Numbered from the stretch's first letter, positions 9,868 through 19,454 are shown. The stretch is 64,000 nt of DNA from SPDF01 sp963812085 (GCA_963812085.1 CAWETL010000006.1:186001-250000); one strand, 5' to 3'. Notes: generated by a model not told the origin, from the letters alone. Made by a program: numbers and translations.

Positions 9868-11232
9868 TCAGAACAGGATGTCGGTGCCGAGCGAGTAGGT
9901 CCACCCGGTTTGGCCGGCGGTGTAGTACCCGAAGGTCGATCCGGTCGGGCTCTTGTAGACGTAAATGGTGTGCAGGTTGAGCCGCCAGCTCCTCGTGCCG
10001 GTCGGGTACACGCTGAGACCGGGCGAGATTTCGTACGGATACCGCTTGAATTGATCCCAGACATAGCCACCGGACGCGTACAGCATCGCACGCGCTGGCA
10101 CCACCATGTATCCGAGCTGCGCCTGGACCCCGTAGTCGGTATCCGACGACAGCGGCAGAGGCCCGTTGGCCCGGAAGTCGGAGAGTCGCCGCATGTAGCC
10201 CTCCGCCTGGAGACTCCAGCCGCGGTACTTGAGCCCGGCGTCGATCGCCAAGTCGTTGTAGGCCAGGTACTCCACGGTCACGCCGTCGGCCAGGGCGCCC
10301 GTTTCGAAGGCGTAGACGCCGTCGGAGAGCCGGAGTTGCGTTTCGTTGGGCTTCGGGGTGTCGAGGGGGGCGGCCCGGTACTCGCTGGGCGCGTAGGTGA
10401 CCGACGACCCGAACCGGGTGGCCAGCTTGTCATGATGCTCGAGATCCCCGAAGCCGCCGCGGGGGCCGAACTCCCCGGTGGTGGGCATCCACATGACGCT
10501 GCCGCTGTAGCTCATGGAGCGCGCGTCGTTCGACGCCGTGACCCCGAGCTGACTGAGGTTGGTGTTGATCGACGCCGTGTACCAGAAGCGCGACACCGGC
10601 TGCCCCGTGATGAAGGCACCGGTGGAGAAGCCGGCCCGCATGAATTCCTCGGTCATCTGCCGGTCACTGCCCGCCCAGAACGGCCAGGAGCCCTGCATGG
10701 AGCGCACGGCGAGGTTCGGGGCCATGCCGACCCCGATGGTGAGGGCCGGGGCCACGTTGTACTGGAGATTGCCGAACACCAGGGTCTGCTGAGTGGCCCC
10801 GAGGCTCCACACCGTGATGTTGTAGCGGAGCTGGGGCTTCCAGAAGAAGCCGGTGAACCACACCATGGTCCGCTGCCAGTACATGGCGTTCATGGCGGCG
10901 ACCTGGCGGTCGCGACCGAGGTGGTCGGTGTAGGTCTGGGTGCCCGGCGTCTGATCGATCCACCGGAACAGCCCGTACACGCTGATGTTCAGGCTGGCCT
11001 TGGGCGACATGAAGATCTGGAATCCCTTGCCTGGCGTGAACTCGCCTGCGGTGGTATTCGCCATCGGCTGCTTCATGGCGGCCGTGTCGGCGGCGGTGAC
11101 CTTGGTGGCCGTGTCGGCCTGATTGACGTCCGCGATGTCCTGCGCACTGGCGCGCGAGGGCAGCAGCCAGAGCAGGGCCAGAGCGCCAAGAAACAACGGG
11201 GAACGGATCCGCCCGAACACGACCTGTGCCAT
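9868..11232 (-). CDS. Porin, phosphate-selective/DcaP-like
   Basis: About 454 residues from the ATG at 11232 (MAQVVFGRIRSPLFLGALAL, cleavage after ASAQ). That start has GGGAG upstream, whereas the ATG at 11259 has no ribosome binding site. The mature protein has many aromatic beta strands (FRWIDQTPGTQTYTDHLGRD, LRYNITVWSLGATQQTLVFG, LKYRGWSLQAEGYMRR) and ends SLGTDILF with a terminal Phe, as outer-membrane porins do. It is paralogous to the DUF3011-porin at 7501-9005 but lacks the DUF3011 domain, with a linker of similar length in its place. Presumably passive uptake of small polar or anionic solutes. It lies 91 nt downstream of the glutaminase gene. Confidence 0.8.
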   Translation of the reverse strand: MAQVVFGRIRSPLFLGALALLWLLPSRASAQDIADVNQADTATKVTAADTAAMKQPMANTTAGEFTPGKGFQIFMSPKASLNISVYGLFRWIDQTPGTQTYTDHLGRDRQVAAMNAMYWQRTMVWFTGFFWKPQLRYNITVWSLGATQQTLVFGNLQYNVAPALTIGVGMAPNLAVRSMQGSWPFWAGSDRQMTEEFMRAGFSTGAFITGQPVSRFWYTASINTNLSQLGVTASNDARSMSYSGSVMWMPTTGEFGPRGGFGDLEHHDKLATRFGSSVTYAPSEYRAAPLDTPKPNETQLRLSDGVYAFETGALADGVTVEYLAYNDLAIDAGLKYRGWSLQAEGYMRRLSDFRANGPLPLSSDTDYGVQAQLGYMVVPARAMLYASGGYVWDQFKRYPYEISPGLSVYPTGTRSWRLNLHTIYVYKSPTGSTFGYYTAGQTGWTYSLGTDILF

Positions 11233-11323
11233 GCTGGTGACTCCCGGCTGAAATGTCATGCGTCACGGAGCCCGCGCGCGCGGGAACGGGGCGTGCGCCC
11301 CGGCCCCGGCGCCGAGTGACGCG

Positions 11324-12385
11324 TTACTTCGCTGGTCCGAACTGGGCGTACGGGTTCCCGCCCAGCGCGTTGGAGATGTCCGCGATGGCCAGCTGGGCGC
11401 GGACGCTGTTGCCGGCGGCATCCACCGGCGGGGAGATCACGGCGATGCCGAACTTGCCCGGCGAGACGGCGATGATCCCGCCGCCCACCCCGCTCTTGGC
11501 GGGCAGGCCGGTCCGGTAAAGCCACTTGCCGGCGTCGTCGTAGAGACCGGCGGTGGCCATGACCGCGAGCACCTCGGGGACATCCGCCGTCTTCATCACC
11601 TGCTTCTTGGTGACCGGGTTCACGCCGCCAAACGCCAGCGTGGCCGCCATCGTCGCCAGGTCCCTGGCGTTGACGCCGACCGAGCACTGCTCGGTGTAGA
11701 TGTCCACGGCCTGGAGGGGGTTGTCCTTGATGTAGCCGTAGGCATACATCAGCATCCCGATGGCCTGGTTCCGCTGGTTGGTCGCGGCCTCCGACTCGTA
11801 CACGTCCTTGAGGACCGTGAGCTGCCGGCCGGCGGCGGCGTTGTAGAACCCGGCGATGCTGCCCCAGATCTCGTCACGCGTCTTGCCTTGCACCATGCTG
11901 GTGGCGGTGATGGCGCCCGGATTGACGAGCGCGTTCATTTCCGCGGCGTTTGCGAGCTTCGATCCCCCCAGCGCCTTGTAGGAATACTCGACCGAGATGA
12001 TCGAATTGAAGCGCAGGCCGGTCGCGTCGGCGCCGATGGTGTTCAGGATGACGTCGGGGTTCTGCTGGTTCATGACCAGCGCCATGGTGTACACCTTCGA
12101 GATCGACTGGATCGACACCTCGGTGGTCAGGTCGCCGGCGGTGTACACTTTGCCGTCGGCCGTCACGACCGCGATGCCGAACACCTTCGGGTCCACCTTG
12201 GCCAGCGCCGGGATGTAGTCGGCGACGGCGCCATCATTGTTGTTCTTGTACTTGGCGTAGGCGGCGTCCACCGCCGCCTGGATCTGGGCCGGCGTTTGCG
12301 CCGCGGCCGGTGTGGCCGTGCCCGCGGTGACCGCGAGCGCGAGCCCGAGCACGCCGCGGCCGAGTCGAGTCATGAAGCGGGACAT
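11324..12385 (-). CDS. glsA: Exported glutaminase
   Basis: Hydrolyses glutamine to glutamate and ammonia. Serine-dependent glutaminase family (beta-lactamase-like fold): SxxK motif in EVSIQSISKVYT, then EMNALVNPGAI, EQCSVGVNARDLATMAATLA, GGVNPVT and KSGVGGGIIAVSPGKFGI. At 353 residues it is longer than the roughly 310-residue cytoplasmic enzymes because of an N-terminal signal peptide (MSRFMTRLGRGVLGLALAVT, cleavage after AAAQT), so the enzyme should be periplasmic. The ATG overlaps the TGA of the upstream porin gene (TGATG), implying translational coupling. Family and catalytic residues are visible; periplasmic location is inferred from the signal. A periplasmic form next to porins and an amino-acid exchanger points to scavenging or ammonia release. 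Confidence 0.92.
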   Translation of the reverse strand: MSRFMTRLGRGVLGLALAVTAGTATPAAAQTPAQIQAAVDAAYAKYKNNNDGAVADYIPALAKVDPKVFGIAVVTADGKVYTAGDLTTEVSIQSISKVYTMALVMNQQNPDVILNTIGADATGLRFNSIISVEYSYKALGGSKLANAAEMNALVNPGAITATSMVQGKTRDEIWGSIAGFYNAAAGRQLTVLKDVYESEAATNQRNQAIGMLMYAYGYIKDNPLQAVDIYTEQCSVGVNARDLATMAATLAFGGVNPVTKKQVMKTADVPEVLAVMATAGLYDDAGKWLYRTGLPAKSGVGGGIIAVSPGKFGIAVISPPVDAAGNSVRAQLAIADISNALGGNPYAQFGPAK

Positions 12386-13614
12386 CAGTTGCCTCCGAAG
12401 GTCTGCTTGAAGGAGTACTTGAAGGAGAGCGCGAGCCGATTGTCGTTGTACGTATAGCCATCAGAGTTGTTCTTCCGCTCGCCCCAGGTGTACTCGATGC
12501 CCATCAGCACGTTCGGCGCCGGGTAGTAGATGAGGTTGGCGGCCGCGTAGGCGCCGGAATGGAACGCATCGGCTGCCTGGCCGTCGCTGTTGTCGATTTC
12601 GAGGTAGGAGTAGCCGATTGAACTCGTCCACTTGTCGCTCCAGGTCCGGTCGTAAAAGGCCACCATGCTCCACATCGGCAGCGCCACGCCGATGATCGGA
12701 GAGACCGGGTCGGAGAAGTTGTTCTGGATGCCGATGTCGACCGGGGCGTCGTTCATGTAGTTCTGGATCCCCTCGCCGTACACGCCCTGCAGTCGCAACA
12801 CGTCCTTCTTGATCTTGATGTTCGAACTGAGCGTGAACCCCCAGCCCGTGGCGCTGCCTGACAGGTCGAACGCGTCATTGTTCTGGTCCACCCACTTGAT
12901 CTCGCGCACGATGCCGCCCAACTGGAGGTAGCCCCAGTCGCCGGCATGGCGGTATTGGGCCGTCAGGTCCGGCAGCGGGAACTTCGGCGCGATGCCGGTG
13001 AGTTCGATCCGATCCGCATAGACACCCTGGTCCGCGCTCGCACCGGGCTGCTCGAGCGCGATGTTCAGGAACGACTTGCCTTGGATCGGCATGTAGCGCA
13101 CCTGGAGGTTCCGGAAGAAGATCATCCCGTTGGGGCCCCAGTACTCGAGCGTGTTGGGGAACACGTCGATGTCCATGAACGAGCTGTTGTTCTGGCCCGC
13201 GCCGAACTTGCCGAGCTGACCCCACGCCTTGCGGAGCCGGATGGTGGTCTGGCCGGCGTTGGCCCCGACGCCGAACATGTCGAACTCGAAGACGGTGTAC
13301 AGCTCGCCCGCCTTGGTCGGCACCCACGACTGGACGCCGAACCGGCTCTGCCGGACGCTCATGAACAGATTGCCGTCAACCCCGAAATCGACCTGTTCCC
13401 CCGCGGACGCGGGGAGCTTGGTGGGCCGGAGGACGTCGTACCAGTCGGGGTTGATTTCGTTGAACTGCTTTCCGAAGTCGAGCTGGGCAAACCCGTAGAC
13501 GTCGAACTTCGGCTTGGTGGTGGGCGCGTCCTGTGCCCGGGCCGGGACGGCCAGGAGCATCAGGGCGGCGACCAGCCCGGCGAGGCCGGGGAAGATCAAA
13601 CGTAGAGACTTCAT
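12385..13614 (-). CDS. DcaP-like trimeric porin
   Basis: 409 residues: signal peptide MKSLRLIFPGLAGLVAALML with cleavage after ARAQ, then KFDVYGFAQLDFGKQFNE, the opening strand typical of DcaP-type porins. Further barrel strands include SRFGVQSWVPTKAGELYTVF and FEFDMFGVGANAGQTTIRLR. The known DcaP takes up dicarboxylates and related anions; the substrate here is inferred only. The C-terminus is KYSFKQTFGGN. Start chosen at ATG 13614, preceded by CGGAGGAATCCC. The stop overlaps the glutaminase start (TGATG), so porin and glutaminase should be co-translated, supporting a joint role in delivering and hydrolysing glutamine-like compounds. Confidence 0.85.
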   Translation of the reverse strand: MKSLRLIFPGLAGLVAALMLLAVPARAQDAPTTKPKFDVYGFAQLDFGKQFNEINPDWYDVLRPTKLPASAGEQVDFGVDGNLFMSVRQSRFGVQSWVPTKAGELYTVFEFDMFGVGANAGQTTIRLRKAWGQLGKFGAGQNNSSFMDIDVFPNTLEYWGPNGMIFFRNLQVRYMPIQGKSFLNIALEQPGASADQGVYADRIELTGIAPKFPLPDLTAQYRHAGDWGYLQLGGIVREIKWVDQNNDAFDLSGSATGWGFTLSSNIKIKKDVLRLQGVYGEGIQNYMNDAPVDIGIQNNFSDPVSPIIGVALPMWSMVAFYDRTWSDKWTSSIGYSYLEIDNSDGQAADAFHSGAYAAANLIYYPAPNVLMGIEYTWGERKNNSDGYTYNDNRLALSFKYSFKQTFGGN

Positions 13615-13682
13615 GGGATTCCTCCGAGAGTGTGAGCCTGCAGCATGCCTAGTTGTCCAATCGGGATCGGTATGCCCGCCCC

Positions 13683-14810
13683 TCACGGCGGCGGCCCGAC
13701 GCCCGATGACGGGGTCGGCGCCGGCACGGGCTGCGGCTTCCCGACATTCGCCCGTTCCCACGCCCGGACCTTGACCCGGGCGGCGTCGAAGAGGCGCTGA
13801 TAGTTGCCGAGCCGGACCTTCTGGCTCGCCTCCGGCGTGAGGGCGTTCCAGAGTGGCTGGTACAGGTTGTACACGGCCATCGGCGCGTCGAGGCTGGCCG
13901 GCGCGACGACGTCGGTGCCGAACAAGAACCGGTCGGGATACTTGTTGATCAGGGCGGCCGTGGCCGCCACCGCCTCGGGACTCGACGTGATGTACTTGGC
14001 CGTCTCGTCCCAGGAGATGTCGATATACACGTGCGAGAGTTTCGGGTCGCTCAAGGCCACGTCGAGGAGGGCGAGCTGTCGTTCGACGGGCCGCACGATC
14101 CGGCCCAGCCCCACGTGGGCCCAGATGACGGTCGTGTTCGGGTGCCGCTCGAGCACCGCCCGCAGCTGGGCGAGGAGGTAGGGATCCTGGCCGGCCTTCG
14201 GGAACGGCATGTTGAGGTCGTTGTGCAGGATGACCACCATGCCGGCTTCGCCCGCGAAGTCGAGAATCCGGTCGAGGGCGGGATTGGTCAGGCTCGCCGG
14301 CCCGCCCGCGATCTTGGAGGAGACGAACTCCTTGTGGATCGAGAACTCGCCGATGCCGGAGAAGACGCCCGGGAAGGTGAGCAGCACCCGGCGGATGTGG
14401 TCGGCGGCGTACATGTCGGCCGGGTTGAAGCCGGTGATCATCGGGTCGAGCCGCGCCTGCTGCTCGGCCGGCAGCGACCGGTACGCCATCGCGATGAAGG
14501 CGTCGGTAAACGAGTAGTAGTAGAGAGGCGCGTCGGATTGCAGGTAGTACGTCGGGGCGAAGTCCCCGGAGTTCCCATAGTCCCACTCCTGCTGGAGGGG
14601 GATCCCGAACAGCGTCGAGCGGCAGACGGTCGTCCCCATCATCCGGAGATAGTCTTTGACGTCCGTGCCTTCCTGGACGTAGTTCGTGAGGTGAAAGTGC
14701 GAGTCGCTGTACTTGGCGCCGGCGCATGACCGGTCCTGCGCCGAGGCGGGTCCGGCGGCGATCAGACACAATATCGCGACGGCGGTCATCACCGACCGAT
14801 CCTGTCTCAC
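13683..14810 (-). CDS. Exported amidohydrolase-2 family metal-dependent hydrolase
   Basis: TIM-barrel hydrolase of the amidohydrolase-2 family. Visible metal-ligand segments: SDSHFHL near the N-terminus, VVILHNDLNMPF, TTVIWAHVGLGR and FLFGTDVVAP. Signal peptide present. I chose GTG at 14810 (M)RQDRSVMTAVAILCLIAAG, because a strong GAGGAGG sits 4 nt upstream and it adds positive charge before the hydrophobic core; ATG 14789 is the alternative. Cleavage after PASAQ. About 375 residues, ending in a Pro-rich tail. First gene of the likely operon with porins and glutaminase (68-nt gap to the porin). Substrate unknown; an amide or lactone released outside the cell would fit the context. Confidence 0.8.
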   Translation of the reverse strand: MRQDRSVMTAVAILCLIAAGPASAQDRSCAGAKYSDSHFHLTNYVQEGTDVKDYLRMMGTTVCRSTLFGIPLQQEWDYGNSGDFAPTYYLQSDAPLYYYSFTDAFIAMAYRSLPAEQQARLDPMITGFNPADMYAADHIRRVLLTFPGVFSGIGEFSIHKEFVSSKIAGGPASLTNPALDRILDFAGEAGMVVILHNDLNMPFPKAGQDPYLLAQLRAVLERHPNTTVIWAHVGLGRIVRPVERQLALLDVALSDPKLSHVYIDISWDETAKYITSSPEAVAATAALINKYPDRFLFGTDVVAPASLDAPMAVYNLYQPLWNALTPEASQKVRLGNYQRLFDAARVKVRAWERANVGKPQPVPAPTPSSGVGPPP

Positions 14811-14933
14811 ATGCCCTCCTCGGCGAGAATGCCGCGGGTATGATGCCCGGCCAAGTCTGTGTGGAACCTGAGAACTAAATGAAGTAACGTTCATCCACGA
14901 TTTCTGCAGGGTACGTTTCCCTTTTGAACGCAC

Positions 14934-14964
14934 GACGGGGCTGGCCGCGTTGGCCAGCCCCGTC
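14934..14964 (-). terminator. Strong hairpin terminator downstream of DUF4136 gene
   Basis: Perfect inverted repeat with 13-base arms GACGGGGCTGGCC and GGCCAGCCCCGTC around a GCGTT loop. It sits 34 nt past the stop of the DUF4136 gene and upstream of the amidohydrolase operon, so it probably ends DUF4136 transcription. No long U-run follows, as is usual in high-GC genomes. The rest of 14811-14933 is relatively AT-rich and likely holds the amidohydrolase operon promoter, but I cannot place it. Confidence 0.7.
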
Positions 14965-14998
14965 CTGTGTGCCTCCAACCGAGCCGTCGCGAGGACGA

Positions 14999-15576
14999 CT
15001 AGTTCTTCTTCTTGGCGCCCGGGGGATAATCCTTGAACATCTTCTCGGTCGCCTTCTGCATGTTCTCCTGATTCTTCTGCGGCGTTCGAGCTGGGATTGA
15101 GCGTCTTGCTGGCGGTGCTCTGCCAGACCAGCATCTTCATTGCGGGATCGTAGAGGTCGACCGCCAGGGTGCCTTCAGTCAGTGTCTGGGTGGTGGTCGT
15201 GCTCATGCCACCCATCCCGCCCCAGCCACCGCCGTATCCCCAGGCCCCACCGCCCGTGCCGTAGGTGTTCAACTGCTTCTGCTGTTGGGTGGTCAGCTGG
15301 TATCCGACGTAGAGGCTGACGCTTCCGCTGTCCTGCCGGACGAGGCCGTGCATCTTCAGCGTCGAATCGATCGCGTTCCGGATCATCATGTCAGTGAGCT
15401 GGTTGGGATAGGTGGCGCCCTGGATATCCACCCAGTGATACGTCTTGTACTTCGAGAAATCGGCCTTGGTGTCGTAGTTGGTCGCCACCTGCTGCGCGGC
15501 GGCGATCGCGGGAATCGCGAGCGCGGCGCCCAGCATCATCGCCAGCCCGAGGGCGGTCCTTCTCGTCTTGCTCATC
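14999..15576 (-). CDS. DUF4136 domain protein (3' frameshift)
   Basis: Secreted or outer-membrane-associated protein: signal MSKTRRTALGLAMMLGAALA with cleavage after IAAAQ, then the DUF4136 opening (VATNYDTKADFSKYKTYHWV) and the conserved LTDMMIRNAIDSTLKMHGL and GTLAVDLYDPAMKMLVWQST. A Gly/Trp/Tyr-rich insert precedes the last strands. Near 15080 the frame shifts; the other frame supplies the expected ending (QENMQKATEKMFKDYPPGA, then KKKN and stop at 14999). Without that correction the frame would run on into downstream DNA. About 192 residues when joined. Start ATG 15576 has AAGGAG 8 nt upstream. DUF4136 function is not known; such proteins are often annotated as lipoproteins, but no lipobox is seen here. 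Confidence 0.8.
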
Positions 15577-15776
15577 AGGGGGACTCCTTCGAAATGTTGG
15601 AGACTGCCGGCCCGAAACAGACACCGATTGCGGTCGATCGATCCAGCGGAAGATACTAACACGCCCACAAGGCGGCCGGAAGCACCAGTCGGGATCCGAC
15701 CGGCCCGCCGGCATCGAGGCCGGGCAGCTCCCCGAGTCCGGCCCAAGGGCCGAACGAGACCACGCGCCGGCCCCCT

Positions 15777-16968
15777 TCAATCGATTGCAGCCATTGGGGT
15801 TGCGAACCGCCGACGGTGGTTCGCGTAGAGTCGGATGCGGAGCCCGCCGGTCGTCGTCTCGAGCAGGGGCTGGAGGGGAAGGCCGGCCGCCGACGCCAGC
15901 GCCGGGTCGGAGGTCACGAAGGCCAGCGACCAGCCGGCGAGCGCACCGCGCATCATGTTGCCGAGCGAGGCATAGAGATCCCGGAGCCTGGCGCTCTCCC
16001 CCACACGGACGCCGAACGGCGGATTGGTCAACACAAGGCCAGGCGCGAGCGCGGCGATGGCGGGATCGCTGAGCGTGGTGGAAAGGGCGGCGCGGCGGAC
16101 GGAGAGGTCTTCCACTACTCCGGCCCTCTCGGCGTTTGCGAGTGTCGCCTCGATGGCGCCGGCGTCGCGATCGGCGGCCACGATCGGTGCCGGTGCCCGG
16201 TCGCGCATCTCCTTAGCTGACTCGCCTCGCACGTAGTCCCATACCGACGGCTTGAACTCCGGCCAGCGCTCGAAGGCGAAGCGCCGCCGCCATCCCGGCG
16301 GGATACGCCGCGCGAGCAGCGCGGCCTCGATCGGAATGGTGCCCGAGCCGCACATCGGATCCACGAGTGGCGCGCTGCCGTCCCAATCGCAGGCGAGGAG
16401 CAGCGCGGCGGCGAGCGTCTCGCGGAGCGGGGCCTTCCCGGTGTCCTGGCGATAGCCACGGCGATGGAGCAGCGAGCCCGAGCTGTCCACGCTCAGCACC
16501 AGTTCGTCATCCACGATGCGAACAAGAAAGCGCTGGACGCCGGGCAGCGCGGCGACGTCGTCATCGAGGCGGTCGGCCTCCGAGGGTGCGCGTACGCAGC
16601 GCACCCCGGCGACCGCCGCCGCCACCGCGCGCTCCAGCCGCTCAGCCACCGCATCCTGGTGGTAGAGCCTCGATTTCCGGCTGGTGACCCGAAAATGCAC
16701 GGTGCCGCCGGCCGGGACCCAGCGGGCCCACGTCACCCCGTGTGCCTCCCGCTCCAGCTCCGCGAAGCTCGCGGCGTGAAAGCGCGCGGCGCGCACCACG
16801 ATCCGGCTGGCCGTCCGAAGCTGGAGGTTGGCGGCATACAGAATGCCGGGCGCGGCCTCGAAGGCCACCCCACCGGGCTCCTGGAAACCGACGCGAGCCG
16901 ACTGCGCGCAATTCCGCCGCGGTGAGATGCTCCAACCCTGGAGCCGTGACGGCGTAACAGGAGTACAT
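15777..16968 (-). CDS. THUMP-domain RNA methyltransferase, RlmL-like (frameshifted)
   Basis: SAM-dependent N2-guanine methyltransferase acting on RNA, most like the RlmL-type 23S rRNA enzymes (YpsC group). The N-terminus MYSCYAVTAPGLEHLTAAEL is in one frame and continues in another after about 16900 (GGVAFEAAPGILYAANLQLR), so one base has been gained or lost. THUMP region at about residues 40-150, then the methyltransferase core: SAM motif VDPMCGSGTIPIEAALLA and catalytic motif LTNPPFG. About 396 residues when joined, normal for the family. It is divergent from the secreted protein gene at 17052 across an 83-nt gap. The exact target base is inferred from the family. Confidence 0.85.
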
Positions 16969-17051
16969 GCGGCGAATGGTAGCGGCGCTTCGGCGGGATT
17001 AGTATTGGAGTGCGTTCGACTTGGCCAAGTCCCCCCTGCGAGGTTGAGCCC

Positions 17052-19454
17052 ATGTCTTCATATGTCGCGCGCCTCTGGGCGACGCTTCTGACCCTGGTGC
17101 TCGCCGCCGGGTCTGCGGCCGCCCAGACTCCCAGCCCCGCCACCCCGGCCGATCCCGGTTGGCCCCGGACGTTCTTCTACTCCGGGGATAGCATCACGAT
17201 TTACCAGCCGCAGGTCGATGCCTGGCAGGACAATCTCATCCGGTTCCACGCTGCGGTGGCCTTCAAGGCACCGGGGATGCAGGAACCGACGTTTGGCGTG
17301 ATCCAGGTGCAGGCGGTCACCGCGGTGAACAAAGACACCCGCCTCGTCGACTTGTCCGACATCGCAGTGACGAGCGGCAAGTTCCCTGCGGCCCAGGAGC
17401 TGTCCCAGAGCTATATGTCGGTGGTGACCCTCGTGGTGCCGGCGAGCGCCAACAACATTTCGCTCGACCGGCTCGAACTGAGCCTGGCCGCCAACCAGGA
17501 CGCCGAGACCGCCAAGTCGGTGCCGATCCAGAACATCCCGCCCGTCATCCTCTTCTCGGCCCAGCCCAGCATCCTGATCACCATCGATGGCGCGCCGAAA
17601 TACGTGGCCGTCACCGGTCAGCCGGTGATGCGGGTGGTCAACACGACCGCGTTCCTGGCCCGGGACGCCGGTGACGCCTACTGGCTCCATGTCTACGACG
17701 GCTACATGACCGCTCCGGCCCTGGCCGGGCCGTGGACGGTGGCCAAGAAGGTCCCCTCCGCGGTCCAGACCGCGGGCCAGGCCGCTGCCAAGGCAAAACA
17801 GGTAGATATGCTGACGGGCGCCGCCACCGACTCCACGCCCAAGCCGACGCTCAAGAACACCACGCCCCCGGCGATCTTCGTGGCGACCTCCCCGACGGAA
17901 CTGATTGTCACCGATGGGCCGGCGAACTACGTGGCCATCTCCGGCACCAGCCTGCTGTATGTCTCGAACACCAACATGTACGTGTTCGAGGAGGTCAACA
18001 CGCAGACCGCGTACGTACTGATCTCCGGCCGGTGGTTCAGCGCGCCCTCGACCAAGGGTCCCTGGACCTTCGTGCCCGCCGATCAACTCCCGGGCGAGTT
18101 TGCCCAGATTCCCTACGATAGCCCGATGGAGAACGTCCTCGCCTCGATTCCGGGCACGCCGCAGGCGCAGGAAGCGATCATCGAGAACCAGGTGCCGCAG
18201 ACGGCCACCGTCTATCGTGACTCCGCCAAGCTGGACCAGCCGGTCTATGACGGAGGAACACCGCAGGTCCAGGCCATCGCCGGCACGCCGCTGCAGTACG
18301 TCGTCAACACCGGCACCGCCGTCATCATGGTGAGCGCGACGTCCTGGTACGCCTTGCAGAGCGGCATCTGGTTCACCGGGCCGTCCGCGAACGGCCCCTG
18401 GTCGGTGGCCACCTCCGTGCCCGCGACGATCTATTCGATTCCGCCCAGTTCCCCGCTCTACTACGTGACCTACGTGAAGGTGTACGGCGCCACGAGCACC
18501 GTGGTGTACGTCGGATACACGCCGGGCTACTACGGGGCGTACGTCACGCCATATGGGACGGTCGTCTACGGCACCGGGTACGCCTACCCGGCGTACGTGG
18601 GAACGGTCTACTACCCGCCGCCCACGACCTATGGGTACGGCGCGACGATGACCTATTCGCCCTACGCCGGATGGGCGTTCGCCTTCGCGTTGGGGTACGC
18701 GGCCGGCTCCTCCTACTATCACTACGGCTACGCGCCGATGCCGTATTACGGGGCCTACTCACCGTATCACGGGTATGCCTACGGCCCGTATGGCGGGGCA
18801 GCCTACTACGGTCCGGGCGGCGCCGCCGGCACGACCGGCAATGTGTACCACCAGTACGGCGCCACCAGCGCCGTGAGCCGGACATCTGGCGGGTACAACG
18901 CCTACACGGGCAATGCCTACGCGCACCAGACGGAACAGTCCTATAACTCGATGACGGGCACCTCGACCGCCGCCGCGCGCAACACCGAGGCCAACGCCTA
19001 CAGCGGCAACTACGCCTCACAGAGCGCGGGCGCCGCGTACAACAACCAGACGGGGGCCGCGGCGGCGGGCGTCCACACCACGCAGGGAAACGCCTACACC
19101 GGCCAGCAGGTGTCGGCCACCAAGGGTGTCGCGTACAACCCGAACACCGGCCAGGCGGAATCGGTGGGTGCCATGGGCTCGGACGGCAACTACGTGGCCC
19201 ACGCCGGGAACAACGTGTACGCGGAAGACAACGGCAACGTGTACAAGAGCACCCCGAGCGGCTGGCAGCAGCCCTCCTCGAGCGGCGGGTGGCAGAACGC
19301 CAACATGAGCGACGCCCAGAAGCAGCAGGCCAACAGCCAGGCCAATGCCACCGGTGCGGGTGATACCCGATCGGCCAGCAGCGCCAATTACAATCGTGGC
19401 TATGGCGGCGGGGGGGGTGGAGGCGGCGGGTTCCGCGGCGGCGGCCGGCGGTAG
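17052..19454 (+). CDS. Large exported Tyr/Gly-rich protein with repeated cell-surface motif
   Basis: 800 residues from ATG 17052 (GAGG about 8 nt upstream); signal MSSYVARLWATLLTLVLAAG, cleavage after AAAQ. The N-terminal 500 residues contain at least three related blocks: a YVA(V/I)(T/S)G or AIAGTPLQYV strand, then a Val-Asn-Thr/Tyr strand, then W(F/Y)xAxxxxGPW (FSAPSTKGPWTFVP, FTGPSANGPWSVAT, MTAPALAGPWTVAK). Proteins of this type are sometimes labelled carbohydrate-binding family V/XII. Residues about 500-610 are extremely Tyr/Gly/Pro-rich (GYTPGYYGAYVTPYGTVVYG). The tail has short repeats around NAYTGN/NAYSGN/GNAYTGQ and a poly-Gly end. Probably a surface or matrix protein; carbohydrate binding is unproven. 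It is followed 51 nt later by a glycine-zipper protein gene. Confidence 0.75.
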   Translation: MSSYVARLWATLLTLVLAAGSAAAQTPSPATPADPGWPRTFFYSGDSITIYQPQVDAWQDNLIRFHAAVAFKAPGMQEPTFGVIQVQAVTAVNKDTRLVDLSDIAVTSGKFPAAQELSQSYMSVVTLVVPASANNISLDRLELSLAANQDAETAKSVPIQNIPPVILFSAQPSILITIDGAPKYVAVTGQPVMRVVNTTAFLARDAGDAYWLHVYDGYMTAPALAGPWTVAKKVPSAVQTAGQAAAKAKQVDMLTGAATDSTPKPTLKNTTPPAIFVATSPTELIVTDGPANYVAISGTSLLYVSNTNMYVFEEVNTQTAYVLISGRWFSAPSTKGPWTFVPADQLPGEFAQIPYDSPMENVLASIPGTPQAQEAIIENQVPQTATVYRDSAKLDQPVYDGGTPQVQAIAGTPLQYVVNTGTAVIMVSATSWYALQSGIWFTGPSANGPWSVATSVPATIYSIPPSSPLYYVTYVKVYGATSTVVYVGYTPGYYGAYVTPYGTVVYGTGYAYPAYVGTVYYPPPTTYGYGATMTYSPYAGWAFAFALGYAAGSSYYHYGYAPMPYYGAYSPYHGYAYGPYGGAAYYGPGGAAGTTGNVYHQYGATSAVSRTSGGYNAYTGNAYAHQTEQSYNSMTGTSTAAARNTEANAYSGNYASQSAGAAYNNQTGAAAAGVHTTQGNAYTGQQVSATKGVAYNPNTGQAESVGAMGSDGNYVAHAGNNVYAEDNGNVYKSTPSGWQQPSSSGGWQNANMSDAQKQQANSQANATGAGDTRSASSANYNRGYGGGGGGGGGFRGGGRR

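Noticed and set aside
16990..17010. TTAGTAT words near 17000 and in the gap upstream of the DUF4136 gene as a shared -10 element
   Set aside because: Only two instances, no -35 partner and no consistent spacing to start codons; not enough to claim promoters.
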